Positions 9,791 through 19,273 of a stretch of DNA of 64,000 nt are shown piece after piece (positions within the stretch are counted from its first letter, which is position 1; each line of letters opens with the position of its first letter). The stretch is from Bacillota bacterium. GTDB taxonomy: Bacteria > Bacillota > UBA4882 > UBA8346. Under the pieces are notes generated by a model. The model saw only the letters and a program-made list of their open reading frames with translations, was not told where the DNA came from and searched no databases. The stretch is taken from positions 1 through 64,000 of the forward strand of contig JAKOTQ010000003.1 of assembly GCA_029776205.1 (NCBI GenBank), read 5' to 3'. The position numbers and the translations under genes are program-made.

Positions 9791-10423
9791 TTAAACTTTT
9801 TCTGGATGAATGAGAGTTTTCTGCAGTTCTTCCAGAAAACGCCCTACATGCACACCGTCCGCTAAACCATGATGAACTTGAACTGAAATAGGCAATTTGA
9901 GACGGCCATTTTCAACGAAATATTTACCCCAGGAAATCCGTGGGATGCTGTCGACTGGATGCATATGAATGGGATGGGTAATGCTGGTGAAGGATACCCA
10001 GGGCAAACTGGTAATATAAATTAGATCATCTCGTTCAGCATCAGAATTTAAAGAAGATTCCTGTTTAGCCCGATCCATATGGTATTGAAGATTCGCGATA
10101 AACTCCGTAAGGCTCTCCTTAAAATCAACTGTACAATAGACAAACAATCCGTTGTTGCCCATCACCGTAAATGACGGATGAAGCTGATCATGTTCAACCA
10201 CTTCCTCGCCTCGAATCCGGTAACGGAATTCTCGGATTTGATTGGTCTGACACATCACATAATACATGAATGTCCCAAAGAACGGATACCCTTTGGAGCG
10301 AATATACTGCATAAAGTGATCAAGTTCGACATTGGCACAGACATTAAAATGCGGATAATCAAAATTTTTAAAAAACCGATAATGCTCTTTCCGGTCCCAC
10401 TCGTCAATCTCAATAACTTTCAT
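9791..10423 (-). CDS. Chloramphenicol acetyltransferase-like protein
   Basis: Catalytic HHGLADG motif, SFTVMGNNGLFVYC; ATG at 10423 with RBS gggagg. Confidence 0.82.
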   Translation of the reverse strand: MKVIEIDEWDRKEHYRFFKNFDYPHFNVCANVELDHFMQYIRSKGYPFFGTFMYYVMCQTNQIREFRYRIRGEEVVEHDQLHPSFTVMGNNGLFVYCTVDFKESLTEFIANLQYHMDRAKQESSLNSDAERDDLIYITSLPWVSFTSITHPIHMHPVDSIPRISWGKYFVENGRLKLPISVQVHHGLADGVHVGRFLEELQKTLIHPEKV

Positions 10424-10542
10424 TAACAACCTCCCTTGCCAAATTATTGAAATTCTGATATTTTTAAAAAACGGGAACATTTCCCGAAATATACCCGTCA
10501 AATAATCAAATGAACAAAATCTTAAAAAATGGAGGGATTCGA

Positions 10543-11241
10543 ATGAGGAAACTACCGATCGTACTCAGTGTTTCACTGGCTGTAGGTTCCTGTCTGTTCA
10601 TTGCAGATGCTACATACGCGAAACCTGAGCCAAAACCCGAGAAAAAGATCGAACAGCCTAAGAAAAATCCTGGGCCACCGCCACCAAAAGCTCCGGCACC
10701 ACCGCCTAAAAAGGCTCCTGGGCCACCGCCGCCACCGCCACCACCACCACCCAAAAAGGCTCCTGGGCCACCACCGCCACCGCCACCACCACCGCCCAAA
10801 AAGGCTCCTGGGCCACCACCGCCACCGCCACCTCCCGGACCGCCACCACATGTTCGGGAACAGCAAAGACTTCGGGAAGACGCTCGGGTGGTTATCGAAC
10901 GGACTACTTTTGTCCTGCGGGAAGCCCAACATGTAGCCAAACGCTATCATTATACTTCCGGCATGGCTAAAGCCGTTGCCCATCAGCAAAAAGCTCATGA
11001 TCTGTACAGACACGGCAACTATAGAGAAGCGATCTTCCATTCGCTCCGTGCCCGGGATTTGGCCTTCCAGATCATCCGTGGCAATCGTCAGTCTTATCAC
11101 AAAGATTATTACTGGAACGACATGGAAATGAGATATCGCAAGGATTACCCGAAAGATAAAGACCTTGACGTAAGAATCGAACTGCGTTCCCGCAGCGACA
11201 AGGAGATGCTCTTAATCAAATTGATATTTGATTTGGATTAA
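10543..11241 (+). CDS. Secreted protein with proline-rich (P)n-KKAPG repeats
   Basis: RBS ggaggg, signal peptide MRKLPIVLSVSLAVGSCLFIADATYA, poly-proline repeats, C-terminal helical domain. Confidence 0.75.
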   Translation: MRKLPIVLSVSLAVGSCLFIADATYAKPEPKPEKKIEQPKKNPGPPPPKAPAPPPKKAPGPPPPPPPPPPKKAPGPPPPPPPPPPKKAPGPPPPPPPPGPPPHVREQQRLREDARVVIERTTFVLREAQHVAKRYHYTSGMAKAVAHQQKAHDLYRHGNYREAIFHSLRARDLAFQIIRGNRQSYHKDYYWNDMEMRYRKDYPKDKDLDVRIELRSRSDKEMLLIKLIFDLD

Positions 11242-11253
11242 TCGCCGTTAGGC

Positions 11254-11284
11254 AACCCGTCAACACCTGTTGACGGGTTTTTTA
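11254..11284. terminator. Intrinsic terminator
   Basis: aacccgtcaac acct gttgacgggtt tttt perfect 11-bp stem. Confidence 0.88.
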
Positions 11285-11319
11285 TCATTCGAATAATATC
11301 TTAATAAAACCACTCATCA

Positions 11320-11952
11320 TCAAAGCGTCAATTCGTCCATATGGTAAATGATCCGGTCTGCCAACGATAGATTCTGCCCATAGGAATTGGGGTTTTGATA
11401 CCCAATGCACTGCATCCCGGCTGCCTTGGCTGCCCGAACCCCCCGTTCAGCATCCTCAATCACCAAACATTCACTGGGCGGGACCTGTAATTTCTCAGCT
11501 GCCAGCAGAAAAATGTCCGGTGCCGGTTTGCCATGGACCACATGTTCTCCGCTGACCAGCACATCAAAATAGGATTCTATTTGACACTTCGAGACAACCA
11601 CCTGAATCCAGTCCACCGGCGCCGAAGAGGCGATGGCCAGTTTCAGATTGGCCGCTTTTAACCGGTTTAACAACTTAAGGACCCCCGGGATCGGTTCCAG
11701 TTCGAGCTTCTGCATCTCTGAGCGGCTATGCTCCCGGTGTATTGCCAATAATTCTTCCACCGTTTCAGGGCGCCGGTGCCGTTCTTTGATGACAGACCAC
11801 ATATCCCAATCGGTGACACCGACAAAGTTTCGATATTCTTCTTCAGTGATATTTAGCTGCAATTTTTCAAAGAGTTCTTTGTTTAGTCGGTAGTGAATCG
11901 GCTCACTGTCGACGATCACACCGTCCATATCAAAGATGACCGCTTTAATCAT
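11320..11952 (-). CDS. HAD family phosphatase / beta-phosphoglucomutase-like
   Basis: IFDMDGVIVDSEPIH, IASSAPVDW, HGKPAPDIFLLAAEKL, VIEDAERGV. Confidence 0.88.
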   Translation of the reverse strand: MIKAVIFDMDGVIVDSEPIHYRLNKELFEKLQLNITEEEYRNFVGVTDWDMWSVIKERHRRPETVEELLAIHREHSRSEMQKLELEPIPGVLKLLNRLKAANLKLAIASSAPVDWIQVVVSKCQIESYFDVLVSGEHVVHGKPAPDIFLLAAEKLQVPPSECLVIEDAERGVRAAKAAGMQCIGYQNPNSYGQNLSLADRIIYHMDELTL

Positions 11953-11963
11953 GGGCCCTCCTC

Positions 11964-13697
11964 TTATTTAAATTGTAATTGATACAATTGAGCATAAATG
12001 CCGCCTCGATTTAAAAGCTCCTCATGGGTTCCTTCCTCAACGATTCCTTCCTCTGCCAAAACCAGGATTCGTCTGGCATTTTTAATCGTCGACAACCGGT
12101 GGGCGATAACAAAAGTAGTCCGGTTTTCCGCTAATGCTTCCAACGATTCCTGCACCACTTTCTCACTTTCATTATCAAGAGCTGAAGTGGCTTCATCTAA
12201 AATGAGTATAGGGGGATTCTTCAAAAACACCCGAGCAATGCTGATCCGCTGCTTCTGTCCGCCTGAAAGTTTGATCCCCCGCTGACCGATATCCGTATTA
12301 TAGCCTTCGGGCAAACTCATGATAAAGTCATGGGCATTCGCTTTTTTCGCCGCTTCAATAACTTCTTCTTCTGTTGCATCAGGTTTTCCATAGCGGATAT
12401 TTTCCAGCACTGAACCTGCAAACAAATAGACATCCTGCTGGACAATTCCGATATTTTTCCGCAAGGATTTCAACTTGACAGTTCGGATATCCCGTCCGTC
12501 CAGCGTAATCGCTCCTTCCGTCACGTCATAGAAACGGGGAATCAAACTGCATAATGTGGTTTTACCCACACCTGACGGCCCCACCAAAGCCACATACTCT
12601 CCGGCTTTCACCGACAGATTAACCTTGGAAAGCACTGATTCAGAGCGATCGGAATACCGAAATGTAACATCCTTGAATGAAATATCTCCCCGGACTTCTT
12701 TTAACTCCACCGCATTCCGGGCATCGGTGATATCCGGGGCAATCTGCAATACTTCATAAAAACGATCAAAGCCGGAAATCCCGTTTTGAAACTGCTCTCC
12801 GAAATTGACCAGCTTTTTAATGGGATCCAAAAACGTATTAATATACAGCAAAAAAGTGATCAGATCCAGCGTATTCACACGGCCTTTCCCGGTCAGTAGC
12901 GCTGCTCCGAAAACCACCGCTATATAAATCAAGGAATTGAACGCACTGATCCCGCTGTGATAGCGGCCCATGAAGAAATAGCTGTTTTTCTTGCTCTCCA
13001 CATATCGCAGGTTGTTTTTTCGGAATTTTTCCATCTCCAGATCTTCGTTGGCGAAGGATTTGACAACCCGAACCCCGGAGATACTGTCTTCAATCCCGGC
13101 ATTAATCTCGGCAATCTTCGCCCGGTTGTTCTTAAATGCTTGCCGCATTTTCCTGTTGTAATAGTAGGCAAACAGAATCATCAACGGGATAAAGGCGAAA
13201 ACGATCAGCGTCAGTTGTACATTGATCGTCATCAAAATGATAAAGGATCCGATAAGCTTTACGACAGATATCAATAAATCTTCCGGGCCGTGATGATATA
13301 ACTCGGTAATTTCAAAAAGATCATTGGTGATCCTCGACATAATCTGCCCGGTTTTTTGGTTGTCGTAATATGTAAAAGACAACTTCTGAAAATGTTCAAA
13401 GATCTCATTTCTGAGATCATGTTCCATTTTTGCACCCATAATATGGCCAACTGTTGTGATGTAAAAGTTACAAAAATATTCGATCACCGTTAATCCGATC
13501 ATGACAGCCGCAATTTTGAGAATCGGCCCGGTAACGTTTTCCAAACCGGATTGGAGGAGATTGCCGGTGATATGCCGGATAAGCAACGGAAAAACCAGGT
13601 TAATACCTGATGCCGTAAAGGCACATGCCATATCCGCCGCAAAAAGCCCAAGATAAGGACGATAATAGGACAAAAACTTCTTCATTTTCGAACTCAT
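11964..13697 (-). CDS. ABC transporter, fused permease and ATP-binding protein
   Basis: Walker A GPSGVGKTT, LSGGQKQR signature, ILDEATSALD; likely start MSSKMKKFLS at 13697. Confidence 0.9.
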   Translation of the reverse strand: MSSKMKKFLSYYRPYLGLFAADMACAFTASGINLVFPLLIRHITGNLLQSGLENVTGPILKIAAVMIGLTVIEYFCNFYITTVGHIMGAKMEHDLRNEIFEHFQKLSFTYYDNQKTGQIMSRITNDLFEITELYHHGPEDLLISVVKLIGSFIILMTINVQLTLIVFAFIPLMILFAYYYNRKMRQAFKNNRAKIAEINAGIEDSISGVRVVKSFANEDLEMEKFRKNNLRYVESKKNSYFFMGRYHSGISAFNSLIYIAVVFGAALLTGKGRVNTLDLITFLLYINTFLDPIKKLVNFGEQFQNGISGFDRFYEVLQIAPDITDARNAVELKEVRGDISFKDVTFRYSDRSESVLSKVNLSVKAGEYVALVGPSGVGKTTLCSLIPRFYDVTEGAITLDGRDIRTVKLKSLRKNIGIVQQDVYLFAGSVLENIRYGKPDATEEEVIEAAKKANAHDFIMSLPEGYNTDIGQRGIKLSGGQKQRISIARVFLKNPPILILDEATSALDNESEKVVQESLEALAENRTTFVIAHRLSTIKNARRILVLAEEGIVEEGTHEELLNRGGIYAQLYQLQFK

Positions 13698-13859
13698 GAT
13701 GCTTCTCGATGTACTCCTTTCACATGGACCGAATGATCTTATATTATCACAATCCGCCCTGCGGCGGCCATTGAGGTTTTTAATTGTCTTTGCGATCAAA
13801 GTGTGATAAAGTATGATACATTGGGTTTGCAATTATTGTTACAAAGCGAGGTAAAACCT

Positions 13860-14243
13860 ATGTGGAATGAATTCAAACAGTTTGCCGTGAAAGGCAATGT
13901 CTTTGACCTGGCCATCGGCGTCATCATCGGCGGTGCCTTCGGAAAGATCGTCACATCACTGGTGAATGACTTACTGATGCCGATTTTCGGGCTGATCCTG
14001 GGCGGATTAAACTTTTCCGGCCTGGAGATTAAGATCGGCGACGCGGTTATCCGATACGGCGCCTTTCTCCAAAGCGTCGTAGATTTCCTCATTGTCGGCT
14101 GGTCCATCTTCCTCTTCATCCGACTTCTGAACGGTTTAAATAAGAAAAAAGAAACGGAACCCGCACCGGCCCCAGCAGCTGCTGAACCTTCCAACGAAGA
14201 AAAACTTCTAGCCGAGATCCGGGATCTATTGAAACAGAAATAA
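13860..14243 (+). CDS. mscL: Large-conductance mechanosensitive channel MscL
   Basis: [44 protein letters not shown]. Confidence 0.96.
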   Translation: MWNEFKQFAVKGNVFDLAIGVIIGGAFGKIVTSLVNDLLMPIFGLILGGLNFSGLEIKIGDAVIRYGAFLQSVVDFLIVGWSIFLFIRLLNGLNKKKETEPAPAPAAAEPSNEEKLLAEIRDLLKQK

Positions 14244-14264
14244 ATTTTGAATGAAGTTACCATA

Positions 14265-14290
14265 CACCCCCCTCCAGGGGGTTTTCTTTT
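14265..14290. terminator. Intrinsic terminator after mscL
   Basis: acccccctccagggggttttctttt. Confidence 0.65.
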
Positions 14291-14591
14291 TCGGTTTTAC
14301 CATACTTTCCGTTTGAACGGCTCCGGTATTTTTGCCCCGAATATCCGCCATTCCGTGAGCAAACTCTACCGCTGTATGAATGCAATGTCTTGCTTGCAGC
14401 CAGAAAGCGCTCTTCGCCCAAAATCAGGGCATTGCCAGAGGCCCTGAACCCATCTCGGTTGAGGGGGTATCCCGCAAGCCTCCATTATCCGCAGCTATCC
14501 GGGCCACAAGTCCCGCTTCGTTAGAATTGCCATCCGTGATGACTTCCGATTTTATATCTTCTTTTTTATCATTATAAATTAAAATTAAACA

Positions 14592-14942
14592 TGAATGCGT
14601 CACTGAACGTCCACTGCCGCTTTTTTACCGCCAAAAAAACGGCGCAAAAAGGCGCCGGAAACCTAAGGTTTCCGGACCTTCATTTTATTCATCCGGGGTT
14701 CTTGAATGCCTTCGCCATCCCTGGCCTTTCGACTGTCAACATAGACAAGGCTTCCGTTGGCGACCGCAGTTTTTCATCCGTGAAAAGATGCGTCGCAAGG
14801 CTCCATCCCTGGAGCCTTTGATCTGAGATAGATTCAACTACCACACGTAAAAATTGATATCGGAGTGGCCCGCCATGGAGGGCGGGCCCGCGACTTTGAT
14901 TCTGGACGAATCACAGCCGTCGGCATTCAGTATAGGCCCTGA
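14592..14942. repeat. Dispersed non-coding structured repeat, copy 1
   Basis: Near-collinear with 54277..54625; shared hairpins ccggaaacc-taa-ggtttccgg, ggctcc-atccct-ggagcc, ggcccgcc-n6-ggcgggcc. Confidence 0.85.
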
Positions 14943-15312
14943 CCAAAACTCTTTTTACCCGTGTTCAGTTCATCTTCCCGAATATCCACAGCTGCAGCTT
15001 GATCTCCCGAATCATCTTCTTACTCAATGAAATCAGCTCCAACTTATAGGGTAAATCCACCATCTGTTTGAATCCTAATCCGGTACGTTGCCTTCGAAGT
15101 AAACCTATCCCCAATACCCCGGCATGATATCAGGGAATCCCGCAGCACCCGGCCAAAGATTAAAATCTTAACGGAGAATGCTCCAGTCATCGTTTCATTC
15201 GCCACCATCTGTTATTTTCCTGTAAATTCACCTTCAAATTAACATAAATTCCATCTTTGAGGTACTGCCTGGCCGGTTGCAGTAAGAGCAGTACTTAGTT
15301 CACATAGACATG

Positions 15313-15341
15313 AAAAACGGCCGTATTCTACGGCCGTTTCA
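15313..15341. terminator. Intrinsic terminator of amidase gene
   Basis: gaaaaacggccgtattctacggccgtttc. Confidence 0.75.
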
Positions 15342-15343
15342 AA

Positions 15344-17161
15344 TCATTCCATCTTCTTGCGCATCCGGGCGGCATATTGTTCCAAACCGGTTATAATCGC
15401 CTCTGCAACATTCGAACGAAAAGCATCATTCTTAAGATAGGCCTCCTCCTCCGGAACGATCATATACGCCGATTCCGTCAACACCGACGGCATTTGAGTT
15501 CCCCGAATCACCGACAGATTGGCATGGTATAAACCGTCATCCTTCAAAGGAAAAGCCTGGCCCGGGCCAAACATGCGTTGATATGCCTGATGAATCTCCC
15601 GCGCCAGCGGAAGACTGACCGGTGTGAAATAATACACGCCATAACCCCGTTTGACAAAGGGATTGCCCGTTGGCCCCAATGAATTATTATGAATGCTCAC
15701 CAGGATATCTGCCCGGTTTTTCCAAGCGATCCCCGCCCGCTGGCTCAACGGCACATCTTCATCGCCTTCACGGATCATCACCACCTGTGCCCCTCTGGTT
15801 TCCAGTTTCTCTTTAAGACGCAGAGCAATCGCCATATTGGCATCTCCCTCGGCATACCCGGTGACTCCCATGGCGCCGCCTCCGGCTCCATGGCCGGCAT
15901 CGACAGCAATTACCAATCCCGAAAGAGGTAAGGATGCATTGATCAATGGCGGCGGTGTTCGTATTTCCACCACTAATTCTGACCCTTCATATGAGACATC
16001 ATATCCCCACCAACTATTGGGCTCCATGAACAGACGTAATCGATAGGTTTCAGCATCATCCTGGTACCACCGAACCTGCTGAATACACCCTGCTACCGCA
16101 TTGTTCACCCAGTCCGTATTGGAATAAGCACCATAAAGAATGATATCAAAGATCCGCCCATCACCATCATAATCGATTCGGAAGGGAATTCGTTGAGCCA
16201 CCGGAATTCGGATCAACGTTGAATTGCCGCGCGTCCTCAACGTAACATTCCCGATAATGTTCATGGGAATCAGCGTTCCCGCCGGAAGTTGCTTCACCGC
16301 ACTTTCATTTACCCAAGCGGTTTGGGTCCCATTAAGACGAACCCGATATTCTTTCCCTTTCTTCCCGGTCACCTGCAGCATCGTTTTCTTAGGAAGAAAC
16401 ATCACATATCCTGCTTTATCCGAAGTGGAAACAGCCGGCCCTGCATATAAAAGGGTCTGGTCGGAAACAGTTTCCACTATAACAGGAAGATCTTCAGAAA
16501 ACCGGGACACCCGCCCCTTGGCTTCCTTCGTGACCAACCCGCCATTTTCATCCATTAAGGTCACTCGAATGGCCGCCTGATACAAAAAATCAAAGCTTCC
16601 CAACTTGAATAATCCTTGATATACACCGGATCCCCTTGGACTTTCGAGCATCGGAAACTGCATCTCTATTCCGGTAATGGTAAAATAAGCGGCCATTCCC
16701 GGACTTCCTTTACAGACAACCTTTACCCAATCTCCAGGCAGTAAAGCCTGATCCTCTTGAGGAGCCACCGACTGAATCGTCAATGGCGAAACCGGCGGCG
16801 TCTGTTGAACTTCTGCGACGATCACCTTTCGCACTGACCGATAAGTCACACCATTCCATTGAAGTTCTGCATGAATTTCAAAAACTCCCGGAGTTAATGA
16901 GACGGTGGTCAAAAAACCTCCTTCCGGATGGATGTTCACCGGTTTGCCATTAATCGTCAGTTTACCATCGGGCGGTGCCGATCCCCCCACAAAAGTTGAA
17001 GGGATGGCCGGTATCCGTTGATTTTCAGCCGGATAGCTGATTCGGACCGGATTAGACAGTGATGCATATTTCCCGGATTCAACCGCAGCGACAGGTAAGG
17101 CCCCATATACAACCAATATAAGACTTATACATAGCAGCCATCTTTCCATTTTCATTTCCAT
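15344..17161 (-). CDS. N-acetylmuramoyl-L-alanine amidase with N-terminal SH3-like/AMIN-type region
   Basis: VIAVDAGHGAGGGAMGVTGYAEGDANMAIALRLKEKLETRGAQVVMIRE, LVSIHNNS (Amidase_3); start at 17161 with RBS. Confidence 0.88.
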   Translation of the reverse strand: MEMKMERWLLCISLILVVYGALPVAAVESGKYASLSNPVRISYPAENQRIPAIPSTFVGGSAPPDGKLTINGKPVNIHPEGGFLTTVSLTPGVFEIHAELQWNGVTYRSVRKVIVAEVQQTPPVSPLTIQSVAPQEDQALLPGDWVKVVCKGSPGMAAYFTITGIEMQFPMLESPRGSGVYQGLFKLGSFDFLYQAAIRVTLMDENGGLVTKEAKGRVSRFSEDLPVIVETVSDQTLLYAGPAVSTSDKAGYVMFLPKKTMLQVTGKKGKEYRVRLNGTQTAWVNESAVKQLPAGTLIPMNIIGNVTLRTRGNSTLIRIPVAQRIPFRIDYDGDGRIFDIILYGAYSNTDWVNNAVAGCIQQVRWYQDDAETYRLRLFMEPNSWWGYDVSYEGSELVVEIRTPPPLINASLPLSGLVIAVDAGHGAGGGAMGVTGYAEGDANMAIALRLKEKLETRGAQVVMIREGDEDVPLSQRAGIAWKNRADILVSIHNNSLGPTGNPFVKRGYGVYYFTPVSLPLAREIHQAYQRMFGPGQAFPLKDDGLYHANLSVIRGTQMPSVLTESAYMIVPEEEAYLKNDAFRSNVAEAIITGLEQYAARMRKKME

Positions 17162-17268
17162 TTTCAACCTCAAGCAGCATATTCTGTGTCTCATCTTCCT
17201 ATTGGCCGATTCGTTCCGGTCCTCCTGCCATTTTTTTCGGTGTATTGCTGGAAACAGCGAAATGCCTT

Positions 17269-18699
17269 CTAATCCCAAGGATAGTCCAACCCGACTTGTG
17301 CCGGATAATAATAACCGGAGGTCTGATTGACGATCCCCAGACGATACTGGCGATTGGAAAGAAGGGGCAGATAGTTTCGGCTGGAAGGTATGGGTGAACT
17401 ATAAATGCGAATCTCCCCTTTTACAGCGGTGATCACTTCCTCCCGCCAATCGCCCATACAATCCACCACTAAAACCACATTCCCTTCAATCCGGGTCATC
17501 GGTTCTTTCCCCCAGTCGCCGATCTTCCGTCCGGTGACTACCTCTTTTTGAAGATCATCATCCCACCAGACCGGTCTGGGTGAAAGCTCTGTTTTAGTCA
17601 GAAATTGCACCAAATCACCGCGGGCAGTATACATCCAACGTTTCTTATAATCCCGTTCCCCGCAATACACTTCCATCCCGGGATATTCCTCTAAAACATC
17701 GGCACACATCCCCTGTCCATGAAGGTGGAAGGTTTTCTCCGGATGGCCCCACAGCTTCTTGCCGGTTTTAGCATCCACCACACAGATTCCGTCCCTATCC
17801 TGACGGGTTTCAAATCCATAGCATATTTCAAGACCCGGATGATCGGGATCAATATCGGCGCAATATACGACATCCGGATGCCCCATTCCCAAAGACCACA
17901 GCCCCTTTCCATTATCATCGATCACCGCAGCCCCAATCACCAGTTCATCCCGGCCATCTTGATCCACATCTGCAGCGATCAGTCCATGGGAACCTTGTCC
18001 GTAATAGTTCCGGCTTTTCTCCGGATGTTTCTGAAGGACTTCATGTTTCCACAAAATCCGGAAATCAGCATCCAAAGCCCATGTTTTGATAATATTGTAT
18101 GTACCCCGTTGCATTATTAAGGAAGGCTTCTTCCCATCCAGATAGGCTATTGCCAACATGTTTCGGCTATAAAAGTTATAATCCGGATAACCGGCCCGGC
18201 TGATCCAATCGGTTTTGGCAACAACCTTTCCGGTAAGGCCGTCAATCTTCACCAGATACTCAGGCCCGGATTCCACCAACCCCTTGAGATTACGGGGATC
18301 ACCCTCACCCGCTTTACAATAAATTTCAGCCCGGCCGTCACCGTCCAGATCATACACCACCCAAGGGGAATACCAGATCCCCGTTTCGATGGACCAGCCC
18401 ATATCGTAAACCCATAACAAACTGCCGTCTTTTTTATATGCTTCCAATCGATAAGGTGAAGGACTCGGTTTCCAGTAACCTGGTTTCTGATAAGGATCGA
18501 CGTTAAAGTTGGGCTGTTTTATAATAAACTCCAATTCACCATCCCCATCCAAATCGCCTAACCCGATCTTTTGAAAATCATAAGGCCCGGCCAAGGGAAT
18601 GCTATGATACAGTTTAGAAGGCTCTTCCTCACAAAAGCCAACCTGCGTCCAAAGGAAAAAAAGGACAAACAAACCAGCCAACATTCGGGTTTTCAGCAT
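17269..18699 (-). CDS. Rhamnogalacturonan lyase-like protein (PL11/YesW type)
   Basis: Repeated DLDGDGE/DLDGDGR/DVDQDGRDE Ca-binding motifs, YGQGSHGL, HLHGQGMCAD, signal peptide; start 18699 after RBS ggagg. Confidence 0.78.
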   Translation of the reverse strand: MLKTRMLAGLFVLFFLWTQVGFCEEEPSKLYHSIPLAGPYDFQKIGLGDLDGDGELEFIIKQPNFNVDPYQKPGYWKPSPSPYRLEAYKKDGSLLWVYDMGWSIETGIWYSPWVVYDLDGDGRAEIYCKAGEGDPRNLKGLVESGPEYLVKIDGLTGKVVAKTDWISRAGYPDYNFYSRNMLAIAYLDGKKPSLIMQRGTYNIIKTWALDADFRILWKHEVLQKHPEKSRNYYGQGSHGLIAADVDQDGRDELVIGAAVIDDNGKGLWSLGMGHPDVVYCADIDPDHPGLEICYGFETRQDRDGICVVDAKTGKKLWGHPEKTFHLHGQGMCADVLEEYPGMEVYCGERDYKKRWMYTARGDLVQFLTKTELSPRPVWWDDDLQKEVVTGRKIGDWGKEPMTRIEGNVVLVVDCMGDWREEVITAVKGEIRIYSSPIPSSRNYLPLLSNRQYRLGIVNQTSGYYYPAQVGLDYPWD

Positions 18700-18727
18700 C
18701 AGCCAACGCCTCCATTTGAACGGCAAC

Positions 18728-19144
18728 TTATAAATAACGCAACCGATGGGATTTAAATTGATTACCGCCCCACTCCGCCAACAACACTTCAGCCCTGAAG
18801 GCCCTGTCATCACCAAGTTCCAGTTGTTCCTCCAGCCACTGTCGCCATTCGGGCAACACCTGTTCACGAAAAGACCGAAGGGCCTTTTCCGGAAATTTGG
18901 CAACCGGGAGAGGATAAAATGCCAGAGCTGGCTTGAGCTGACGATCCATCCACAAACTGGCTACAATGATCCCGCTGATCTTCGGTCGGTTTAGCGCCCC
19001 GGAATCCACCGGAAAAGTGCGCTGTTTGCCGAAATCAATGCGCAGATCAGCCAAGCCTTCAGCCCAGGCTTGTGCTTCCGATACGGTACAAGCATACATT
19101 TCATTAGGACGTGTTTTTTTATACGTTGCAACCTTTATACTCAT
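18728..19144 (-). CDS. Hypothetical protein
   Basis: 138 aa ORF filling the gap between co-directional genes. Confidence 0.5.
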   Translation of the reverse strand: MSIKVATYKKTRPNEMYACTVSEAQAWAEGLADLRIDFGKQRTFPVDSGALNRPKISGIIVASLWMDRQLKPALAFYPLPVAKFPEKALRSFREQVLPEWRQWLEEQLELGDDRAFRAEVLLAEWGGNQFKSHRLRYL

Positions 19145-19213
19145 ATTTGAACCTCATTCCTATATTCGGCATGGATATACTTTTTCCGCAGAACTTTCAA
19201 CCCTATTCTAGAA

Positions 19214-19246
19214 AAAGACGACTCCGTCGTTGGAGTCGTCTTTTAT
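19214..19246. terminator. Intrinsic terminator
   Basis: aaagacgactcc gtcgtt ggagtcgtcttt. Confidence 0.85.
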
Positions 19247-19273
19247 CACGGAAACATTTCTTTTCAGATTCCA

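Noticed and set aside
10573-11100. Trp/Arg-rich 175-aa antisense ORF (and 10506..10940 Gly-rich ORF)
   Set aside because: Artefact of translating the proline-rich repeats on the opposite strand or in another frame.
13796-14263. 155-aa ORF antisense to mscL
   Set aside because: Fully overlaps the unmistakable mscL gene; no independent evidence.
14591-14821. 76-aa ORF inside repeat copy 1 as a protein gene
   Set aside because: The equivalent frame in copy 2 is broken by single-nt indels, so the repeat is better treated as non-coding.
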